DNA of 64,000 bases, from positions 1-64,000 of IMG/VR virus record IMGVR_UViG_3300043823_000198, one strand, 5' to 3'. This DNA comes from a virus. The notes under the pieces were generated by a model, which was given only the letters and a program-made list of their open reading frames with translations, was not told the origin of the DNA and ran no database searches. A program made the position numbers and the translations under genes. Position 1 is the stretch's first letter, and each line of letters opens with the position of its first letter. Shown piece after piece: positions 56,557-64,000 of the stretch.

Positions 56557-59500
56557 ATGACAATAGATTTTAATACCCAACCGTATAACGACGACTATAA
56601 CGAAGACAACAGATATTATAGAATTCTCTATAAGCCATCGTATGCGGTTCAGGCTAGAGAACTAACTCAAATGCAGTCTATTCTTCAGAATCAGATTAAG
56701 CGTTTTGGGGATAATGTATTTAAACAAGGTGCGATGGTTATTCCTGGACAGGTTTCTGTTCAGACAATAACGCAACCAAATTCTGGTATCAATTACGTTA
56801 AACTACAATCATTAAACTCTAATGGTATTGCAGTTGAAACATTCCTATCATCATTAGTTGGTAAAACTATTGTTGGTCAAACTACAGGTGTTACTGCGCA
56901 AGTAACACAAGTCGCTCATGCTTCTGGTTCAGATCCATCTACAATTTATGTAAATTATACTGCATCTGGAACTAATAATAGCACAAGTATTTTTGCTGAT
57001 GGTGAAATTATCTCAACATCAGATTCTCTTTACACATTTAACGCATATGGAACCAGTGGTTCTGGATTAACAACTGCAACTGGTCTTGGTTCTGGTGCAA
57101 GTATTCAAAGGGGTGTTTATTACTTCAATGGCTACTTCTGTTTAGTTGAAGCTCAATCAATAATTCTTGACAAGTATGATAATACTCCTTCTAAAAAGAT
57201 TGGTTTAATTTGGAGTGAATCAATTGTTGATTCTAGCGAAGACGCTTCTTTGTTGGATAACGCCCAGAACTCATATAACTACGCAGCTCCAGGAGCTGAT
57301 CGTTATTTTATTGAACTTACTCTTGTTAGTTATAATTTAACTGATACAACTGACCCGTCATTTGTTGAGTTAATTCGTGTCACAAATGGTGCAATTTTTA
57401 CTTTAACAAATACCACTTCTTATAATGACCCTGCAGCGGCAATTGCTCAAGCGATCTATGATACAGAAGGTAACTATACTGTTAATCCATTTTTGCTTGA
57501 CATTCGCGAGGACAGAACAAACAATCGTGGAACTTGGGCTTCTAACACAGCGTATTTGATTGACGATATTGTAACTTACAATGGTAATACGTATGTTGCT
57601 CAAAATAGTGGAACATCAGTTTCAACTCCACCGACACAAACTAACGGAACTGCCTACGACGGTCCATCTAATACTGGTATCAACTGGTTATATAATGCAA
57701 ATCCTGCATATAACAACGGTATCAATGTTGGTGGCAGCGTAAACAATTTGGCTGTTGGTCTAGAGGCTGGTACAGCATTTGTTCAAGGTTATGAATTTAC
57801 TAAACTTGGAACAACATATCTAACAGTTCCAAAACCAAGAACAACAGTTCAATTAACAAATTTTGTTATTCCTGGCCCAGATGATGTTGGTAACTATGTG
57901 TTAGTTTCTAATCTTCATGGTCTTCCACCAATCAACGATGGTACGCATGCTCCTTATCAAACAATAAATTTGTATGATACAATTACTGGTGCGGCTCCAG
58001 GGTCTGCTCCTTCTGGTGGAACTTTGGTTGGTACTGCTCGTGTTCGTTATATTGAATTCCACAGCGGAGATGATCCTTTTGATTCAAGTACAGTATATAA
58101 ACTTGGATTATTCAACGTTCAGATGCTCCCTGGATATACATTCAATCAGAATGTTAAGTCTTTCTACTATGGAACATTTAGCTCTGATATCTCTCCAGTA
58201 ATAACACAACAAACTGGTTCAGCTACAACATCAGGAACTTCAGTTACTGGCTACGGAACATCTTTCCAAACAAACTTTGTTGTTGGCGATCTAATTGTTT
58301 TTAATATCGGTTCTTCTCAAGAATTTGGTAAAATTACTGCCATTAACAGTCAGACTTCTATTACTCTTGCAGCAGCATTAACGACTGCAGAATCAAGTCA
58401 AGTATCTATTGGACGTTGTACTACACAGATTCTTGAACCAAACAGTAATTCCCTAATATTCCCTCTTCCAAATTATGCCATTAATTCAGTAAGAACATCA
58501 ACAGGAACAATTAATGCAAATTATACTGTATATGAACAGTATACAGCAAATGCATCTGGAACTTCTGTAACATTTACAACTTCAAATGGAACATTTGAAT
58601 CATATGCTGGTGTTTCTAATTATGTGTTTTGTAATATTACCACTGGTGTAGTTTTTACCCCAGCTGCGAGTCAGGTTTCTATTTCTGGAACAAGTTTAAC
58701 TGTTTCTAGTTTGACATCTGGACAGGCTGTTTCCGGAAACGTAATAAGTGTTATTGCTGGAGTTACTCGTTCAGGAACTGGTAACGAGAAAACCAAAACT
58801 CTTGTTACAACAACAGTTGTAATTAACTCGCAAGCGCAGGCTCAGGGTAATATTGTTACTCTTCCAAATGCTGACTTGTTTAAAGTAATAAGCATTAGAC
58901 AAGCAGATGGACAGGCATGGGGTTCTACACCAACATCATCTCAGTGGGTTACAGATATTTCTGAAAATTATACTGTTAATAATGGTCAAACAAATGAGTA
59001 CTATGGATTGGCATCATTAGTATTGAACCCTTCATATAACGTACCAACTGCCCCTATTCAAGTAACATACCAATATTTTACTCATGGTCAGGGTGACTAC
59101 TTTACTGTTAACTCATATAACAGTATTGCTTATACAGATATTCCACCAACCCTAAGAGATTCTCTAGATTTTAGACCACGTGTAGCTGACTATTCAGCAG
59201 GAACAGCACCAAACTTTAGTAGTTCTGGTTCTTCTTTTACAACTACACCGAAACGTGGTGTTTACTTTACCGCTGACTACAGTTATTATCTTGGTAGAAC
59301 TGATGCTATTGTTATAGACATTAATGGTAATTTCAGCGATATACAAGGTGTTGCTTCCCTTCAACCAGCAGCCCCATCTATCCCAACAAATTCAATGGGA
59401 TTATACTCATTGAGTTTGGAACCATATGTATTTGGAACAAGTTCAAGTAGTATTGTTCCAACGACTATATCATCTAGAAGATATACAATGTCTGATATTG

Positions 59501-62500
59501 CTAAATTGGATACTCGTATCTCCAATTTAGAATATTACACATCATTGTCAATGCTTGAACAATCAACACAATCTCTTACAACTACAGACAGTACTGGTCT
59601 GAACAGATTTAAAAATGGTTTCGCTGTTGATAATTTTTCTGGTCAAAATGGTCTCGGTAACCCAACTGATCCAGATTACCTATGTTCAATTGATTCACAG
59701 AACGGAATTCTACGTCCATTCTACTCAATGGACAACGTAAACCTTATTGAATTAAATTCAAATACAGCACAAAGAACTGCTTCTAATTATCAGGTTACTG
59801 GTGATATTATTACATTACCATATACAACTGCTCCTTTTATCACACAGAGCGTTGCATCTGAATTAGAAAATATCAACCCATTTGCTGTGTATACATTCTT
59901 GGGTTCTGTTAATCTAAATCCACCATCAGATGATTGGTTTGAAACAACTTCTTTACCAGACATTGTTAACAATGTAATGGGTAATTACAACTCAATTCTT
60001 GCAGCTTTCCAGGCAGCAAATATTGTTGGCGCTAACGGAGTTGGTACTGTTTGGAACGCATGGCAAACTATTTGGAGTGGCGCATCAACTATCACTGGTG
60101 TTAATGTAACATCTGGTAATACCATTTACTCTGCATATTCTCAATTAACTACTGGTATTCTTAACGGAACTATCACAAACGGAAGTAATTTCAGTGCCAA
60201 TCCTGGTGTTACAAGCACAGCTCAACATGGTTGGAGTATCGATGCTGGACAATATACTGCAAATGTAACTACAGCTACTCAGGTTGGACAAACTAGAACT
60301 GGTGTTGCATATAGTGTGCAGAGCGAAACTGATTATCAAACAGTTGGAACAAGCGTAGTTTCAACTGCTGTTATTCCTTATATCCGTTCAAGAAATGTTT
60401 TGGTTCAGGTTAAGGGATTAAAACCGCTGACACAAGTTTATCCATATTTTGATAGTGTTTCTGTTGCTTCTTACTGCACACCTTCTGTTAAGATGGTTTA
60501 TACACTATCATCAGGATCATTTGATTGTACTACAAATGCTGGAGCTCAGGCTTCTGCTTCAGCAAGACAAATTGCTGGTGATTCTCAGGTATGTTTAAAT
60601 ATTGGTGATGTTATAACAGGTACTGTTTCTGGTGCAACTGCTGTTGTAATTAATAAGTATACTGATTATTCAACAAGCGCATTATATCTAGAACTTGCAA
60701 ATGTAATTGGAACATTCAACGCCAACGAAACTATTACTGGTTCTATCAGTAGCGCAGTTGGTGCCGTAGTTTCTGTTACTATTCCAAGTAATAATAATCT
60801 AGTAACAAATAAACTCGGTGAATTAAACTTCTTATTTGATATTCCAAATAATTCATCATTACAGTTTAGAACTGGAACTCGCACGTTTACTCTATTAGAT
60901 ACTAATACGTTTACTGGTGATTATACAACAAAAGCATCTGGTACATATGAAGCCACTGGTATTCTAAACACAACACAAACTACTATTAATGCTGTTCAAA
61001 ATGCTAATGTAGTTCAGGAACAGGTTACTGATAATCAAACTGTCTATCAAACAAGCACTAATACTATAACAGCAAATGGTTGGTATGACCCTCTTGCAGA
61101 GTCTTTTTATGTGTCTTCAACTGGTGGAGCTTTCCTAACATCAATTGATATTTACTTTGCTTCTAAAGATTCAAATGTTCCTGTAACATTACAAATTAGA
61201 AACATGGTAAATGGAAATCCTGGTTCTTTAATTCTTCCATTCTCTGAAGTAACATTGACACCTGATCAGGTTAATATTTCTTCTAACGATGTTGTAATTG
61301 CAGATGGTTCGTCATGGCCAACATTTGATACACCTACTACATTTACTTTTGAAACACCAGTATATGTTCAAGATCAAACTGAATATTGTTTCGTTTTAAA
61401 ATCTGATTCTAATGGATATAATGTTTGGGTTTCAAACATGGGAGATTTAATCCCAGGAACTGATACATATGTAACTGAACAACCATATGCAGGTGTTATG
61501 TTCTTGTCTCAGAATGCGTCAACATGGACACCAGATCAAAATCGAGATATTAAATTTACTATTAATCGTGCAGTATTTAACACTAGCGTTGTTGGTAACG
61601 TTGAATTTACTAATGATATTATTCCTTTAGACGTTTTAGAAAACAATCCTTTCCAAACTAATGTTGGTTCAACTACTGTTCGTATATGGCATCCTGCGCA
61701 TAATATGCCAGCGAACTCAACAGTTAAGATTGATGGGTTTAATGCTGCCAATAATATTACTGGAACAATTACAACTTCTTCTACATCATCAACTGTTACA
61801 GGAACAGGAACTGCATTTAGTACTCAACTTGTAGTTGGTTCATGTTTATATGATGATAACATGAATCTAATTGGTCAGGTTGCTTCTATTTCATCTAACA
61901 CATCTTTGACATTGACTGCAAATGCAACAGAAGCATTAACTGGTTATCAACCAAATTATATTAATCCGATCAGCGGAATTCCTGCCTCTCAGATAATCGG
62001 GACACATATAATTTCTAATGTATTATTCGATGCTTACACAATTACTGTTTCAACTGCAGCTACTGTTGCTGGTTATCAGGGTGGCGCTGGCTGGAGAGCT
62101 TCCAAGAATGTACAGTTTGATGTTCTCAATCCAACAATTCAAATGCAAACATTCCCACAATGTACTACTAGCTTCTCAGCTAAGACTACTAGTGGCCAAT
62201 CTATCAATGGTTCTGAGACACCATATATTACAAGCAGCACATTTAACCCATGCATAATTGGTAACAATAATAGTTACTATTCTCCACAGATGATCGCTTC
62301 TTCTGTTAATGAAGCAGCGAATCTAAGTGGTAACAAGTCCTTGACATTCTCTGCCACAATGCAGACTAGCATTGATACTGTTTCTCCAGTAATCGATACT
62401 ACTCGTGCAAGTTTAATCTGTATCAATAATGCGATTAACAAACCAACAGAGTCTAACACTGACTTGGCTGCTCTTGATGTTATCTCTGTATTCAGTGGAT

Positions 62501-63144
62501 CTACTGGTGCATTTAACCTAAGTGGTTCTACTATTACATCTACTAACTACGCTGTTCGCGCAGCAATGGCAACCATTACTCCAGGCAGCTATATAACTAT
62601 ATCAAGCGCAACAAATGCTGGTAATGATATTACTGTAATGGTAACTGGTTATTCTGATACCAACCCAGGAATCTTTACTTCTGGCTCCACTGGAACTGGT
62701 ACTCTAACAGTGAATGGTTCATTCATTAGCGAGTCTACTTCTCCAGCAACAGTTTCTCTGCGTCAATTGTTTGTTGATGAAACTGGACCAAGTGGTAGCT
62801 CATCAATTAGTAAGTATGTGACACAACCAATTAAATTGGCAGCAGCTTCTACATACACTAAGGTTATGTTCTCTGCAAATATTCCTATTGCAGCTAACGT
62901 ACTGGTATATTATAAGACTTGCGTTGGAGACTCTTCTCAGTTGGCAACAACTGATTATGTGTTAATGACACCAGATTCTAATATTCCATACAAACAAGTC
63001 GGAGATCTATCGTTTAGTGATATTACTTACACTGTATCAAATGGTGTTCCATATGATACAATTACCATTAAACTTGTTATGAATTCAACTTCTAGTTCTC
63101 AAATTCCGTTAATTAAGGATTTCAGGGTAATTTCTTGTGCATAA
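56557..63144 (+). CDS. Very large DUF4815/gp10-like baseplate-fibre protein
   Basis: A 2195-residue protein. The N-terminus (NTQPYNDDYNEDNRYYRILYKPSYAVQARELTQMQ) is a DUF4815 domain, which anchors fibres to the baseplate in T4-like aquatic phages. The rest is beta-rich, Ser/Thr/Asn-rich and repetitive (several TGTGTAFST/LVVGS-type modules), with a C-terminal VLVYYKTCVGDSS region. Largest gene of the window; a likely attachment determinant. Confidence 0.75.
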   Translation: MTIDFNTQPYNDDYNEDNRYYRILYKPSYAVQARELTQMQSILQNQIKRFGDNVFKQGAMVIPGQVSVQTITQPNSGINYVKLQSLNSNGIAVETFLSSLVGKTIVGQTTGVTAQVTQVAHASGSDPSTIYVNYTASGTNNSTSIFADGEIISTSDSLYTFNAYGTSGSGLTTATGLGSGASIQRGVYYFNGYFCLVEAQSIILDKYDNTPSKKIGLIWSESIVDSSEDASLLDNAQNSYNYAAPGADRYFIELTLVSYNLTDTTDPSFVELIRVTNGAIFTLTNTTSYNDPAAAIAQAIYDTEGNYTVNPFLLDIREDRTNNRGTWASNTAYLIDDIVTYNGNTYVAQNSGTSVSTPPTQTNGTAYDGPSNTGINWLYNANPAYNNGINVGGSVNNLAVGLEAGTAFVQGYEFTKLGTTYLTVPKPRTTVQLTNFVIPGPDDVGNYVLVSNLHGLPPINDGTHAPYQTINLYDTITGAAPGSAPSGGTLVGTARVRYIEFHSGDDPFDSSTVYKLGLFNVQMLPGYTFNQNVKSFYYGTFSSDISPVITQQTGSATTSGTSVTGYGTSFQTNFVVGDLIVFNIGSSQEFGKITAINSQTSITLAAALTTAESSQVSIGRCTTQILEPNSNSLIFPLPNYAINSVRTSTGTINANYTVYEQYTANASGTSVTFTTSNGTFESYAGVSNYVFCNITTGVVFTPAASQVSISGTSLTVSSLTSGQAVSGNVISVIAGVTRSGTGNEKTKTLVTTTVVINSQAQAQGNIVTLPNADLFKVISIRQADGQAWGSTPTSSQWVTDISENYTVNNGQTNEYYGLASLVLNPSYNVPTAPIQVTYQYFTHGQGDYFTVNSYNSIAYTDIPPTLRDSLDFRPRVADYSAGTAPNFSSSGSSFTTTPKRGVYFTADYSYYLGRTDAIVIDINGNFSDIQGVASLQPAAPSIPTNSMGLYSLSLEPYVFGTSSSSIVPTTISSRRYTMSDIAKLDTRISNLEYYTSLSMLEQSTQSLTTTDSTGLNRFKNGFAVDNFSGQNGLGNPTDPDYLCSIDSQNGILRPFYSMDNVNLIELNSNTAQRTASNYQVTGDIITLPYTTAPFITQSVASELENINPFAVYTFLGSVNLNPPSDDWFETTSLPDIVNNVMGNYNSILAAFQAANIVGANGVGTVWNAWQTIWSGASTITGVNVTSGNTIYSAYSQLTTGILNGTITNGSNFSANPGVTSTAQHGWSIDAGQYTANVTTATQVGQTRTGVAYSVQSETDYQTVGTSVVSTAVIPYIRSRNVLVQVKGLKPLTQVYPYFDSVSVASYCTPSVKMVYTLSSGSFDCTTNAGAQASASARQIAGDSQVCLNIGDVITGTVSGATAVVINKYTDYSTSALYLELANVIGTFNANETITGSISSAVGAVVSVTIPSNNNLVTNKLGELNFLFDIPNNSSLQFRTGTRTFTLLDTNTFTGDYTTKASGTYEATGILNTTQTTINAVQNANVVQEQVTDNQTVYQTSTNTITANGWYDPLAESFYVSSTGGAFLTSIDIYFASKDSNVPVTLQIRNMVNGNPGSLILPFSEVTLTPDQVNISSNDVVIADGSSWPTFDTPTTFTFETPVYVQDQTEYCFVLKSDSNGYNVWVSNMGDLIPGTDTYVTEQPYAGVMFLSQNASTWTPDQNRDIKFTINRAVFNTSVVGNVEFTNDIIPLDVLENNPFQTNVGSTTVRIWHPAHNMPANSTVKIDGFNAANNITGTITTSSTSSTVTGTGTAFSTQLVVGSCLYDDNMNLIGQVASISSNTSLTLTANATEALTGYQPNYINPISGIPASQIIGTHIISNVLFDAYTITVSTAATVAGYQGGAGWRASKNVQFDVLNPTIQMQTFPQCTTSFSAKTTSGQSINGSETPYITSSTFNPCIIGNNNSYYSPQMIASSVNEAANLSGNKSLTFSATMQTSIDTVSPVIDTTRASLICINNAINKPTESNTDLAALDVISVFSGSTGAFNLSGSTITSTNYAVRAAMATITPGSYITISSATNAGNDITVMVTGYSDTNPGIFTSGSTGTGTLTVNGSFISESTSPATVSLRQLFVDETGPSGSSSISKYVTQPIKLAAASTYTKVMFSANIPIAANVLVYYKTCVGDSSQLATTDYVLMTPDSNIPYKQVGDLSFSDITYTVSNGVPYDTITIKLVMNSTSSSQIPLIKDFRVISCA

Positions 63145-63376
63145 TAGATACTTGAAAGTCAGAGGATATGAGGGTCTTGTTAGAGACACCTCCTCTGGTG
63201 CTATTATAAATACAAATACAGCTGAACTGCAGAATTATTTACGCCAAAGAGAGTTGGCGGAACAAAAAGATCTTCAAATTTCTAAACAATCTGAAGACAT
63301 AAATAATATGAAAGAAGAAATTCAGGAAATAAAATCGTTGATTTATCAACTATTGGACACTAAGGGTAACAAATGA
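63137..63376 (+). CDS. Small coiled-coil structural protein
   Basis: A 79-residue protein: YLKVRGYEGLVRDTSSGAII, then a helical, heptad-like segment (about residues 35-75). Found after DUF4815 genes in T4-like phages. Overlaps both neighbours. Confidence 0.65.
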   Translation: MHNRYLKVRGYEGLVRDTSSGAIINTNTAELQNYLRQRELAEQKDLQISKQSEDINNMKEEIQEIKSLIYQLLDTKGNK

Positions 63377-64000
63377 CAACATATACAGTAGGTGCACCAA
63401 CTCTGGTTTTAAGAGCTTCCAAAGGAAGTCCACTATTAAACTCAGAAGTTGATGCTAACTTTACCAATTTAAGTAATGCGGTACAAACATCTCTATTGGC
63501 AAGCACTTATACTGCTGCAGATGTTCTTTCTAAATTAAACTCTGTCACTGCATATAACCAATCTTCTGGTTTAAATGCTGACACTTTAACTTGGAATGGT
63601 GGCAATAGAGCTGCAAGTAGCGCCAATACAGCAAATACAATTGTTGCAAGAGATGGTAATGGAGCATTTACTGCCACTACTATTAACGCAACTACATTCA
63701 ATGGAACATTCTCTGGAACTGCTGCAATTACTTCTGGTTCTATCGCTTTAAGTACTGCCTTGGCAATTACTTCTGGTGGTACTGGAGCTACTTCTGCTTC
63801 TGCCGCAAGAACTAACCTTGGATTGGCGATTGGTTCAAACGTAGAAGCATGGAGCGCTAACTTAGATGCGCTTTCTGGAGTTTCTTCTTCTGCAAACGTA
63901 CTTCCATATTTTACTGGTGTGGGAACTGCATCTGTTACATCGTTCCCATCATACGCTCAATCTCTTGTAGGGTCTAGTTCTGCATCAGCTGCTCAGTCTA
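63373..64000 (+). CDS. Tail-fibre protein, cut by the window end
   Basis: The open frame starts ATG in an ATGA overlap and runs past base 64000 (209 codons seen). The start (SPLLNSEVDANFTNLSNAV) and Ala/Ser/Thr/Gly-rich repeats (TSGGTGATSASAARTNLGL) are typical of the N-terminal, baseplate-binding part of phage tail fibres. The receptor-binding end lies outside. Confidence 0.8.
   Translation, partial: MTTYTVGAPTLVLRASKGSPLLNSEVDANFTNLSNAVQTSLLASTYTAADVLSKLNSVTAYNQSSGLNADTLTWNGGNRAASSANTANTIVARDGNGAFTATTINATTFNGTFSGTAAITSGSIALSTALAITSGGTGATSASAARTNLGLAIGSNVEAWSANLDALSGVSSSANVLPYFTGVGTASVTSFPSYAQSLVGSSSASAAQS

Noticed and set aside
1-64000. CRISPR arrays, insertion sequences, integrase or attachment sites
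   Set aside because: No regularly spaced repeats, transposase, integrase or tRNA-duplicating repeat was seen.

Overview
The window is a 64 kb piece of the genome of a large, AT-rich, lytic T4-type myovirus (Caudoviricetes) infecting a Gram-negative bacterium. The T4-type assignment rests on recognisable homologues of gp33, gp59, gp32, gp26/gp51, gp16, gp54, gp4, gp48, gp53, gp27, gp5, PAAR tip, gp25, gp6, gp8-like and gp10-like proteins. The conserved small proteins of unknown function look most like those of marine and freshwater T4-like phages (cyanophage/pelagiphage type) rather than coliphage T4. There is no integrase, repressor or host gene, and no DNA polymerase or large terminase in this piece. 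The tmRNA tag (ANDSVFALAA) and the permuted tmRNA gene are compatible with a proteobacterial, perhaps betaproteobacterial, freshwater host; that host call is inference.

Layout. 1-2.8 kb: eight tRNA genes (three CAT, Asn, Leu, Thr, Trp, Gly) interleaved with small ORFs, a class I amidotransferase-like protein and a GT-B glycosyltransferase. 3.3-7.7 kb: an operon of six consecutive, overlapping 2-oxoglutarate/Fe(II) oxygenase-type genes. 8-18.5 kb: early-type accessory region of about 40 mostly tiny genes, driven by repeated stem-loop plus sigma70-like promoter cassettes; it includes a GP88-family protein, an HNH endonuclease, an AAA ATPase and a 2H phosphoesterase resembling the anti-CBASS protein Acb1. 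18.5-26.5 kb: metabolic and replication-related genes (further oxygenases, metallophosphoesterase, MazG-like pyrophosphohydrolase, deoxyribonucleotidase, PhoH, GH19 endolysin, PD-(D/E)XK nuclease). 26.5-31.2 kb: a tightly overlapping cassette of two SAM methyltransferases, two oxygenases, a PLP class IV aminotransferase, an alpha/beta hydrolase and two small membrane proteins, which looks like a biosynthetic or modification pathway that I cannot assign.

31.2-34.5 kb: a circularly permuted, two-piece tmRNA gene with its own promoter, followed by an outer-membrane beta-barrel protein, a GroES-type co-chaperonin, a SleB-type wall hydrolase and a ClpP-like protease: a possible phage protein-quality-control group. 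34.8-37.4 kb: gp33 (late transcription coactivator), gp59 (helicase loader) and gp32 (ssDNA-binding protein). 37.4-42.7 kb: minus-strand block with tape-measure-like protein, gp51/gp26 (joined by a likely -1 frameshift on U UUU UUU), gp16, holin, gp54, gp2-like and gp4. 42.7-64 kb: plus-strand baseplate and tail-fibre block (gp48, gp53, gp27, an enlarged gp5 with GH19 and M15-type domains, PAAR tip, gp25, gp6, gp7-like, gp8-like, gp10/DUF4815-like and a fibre gene cut by the window end).

All assignments come from reading the sequence and translated proteins; no database search was run.
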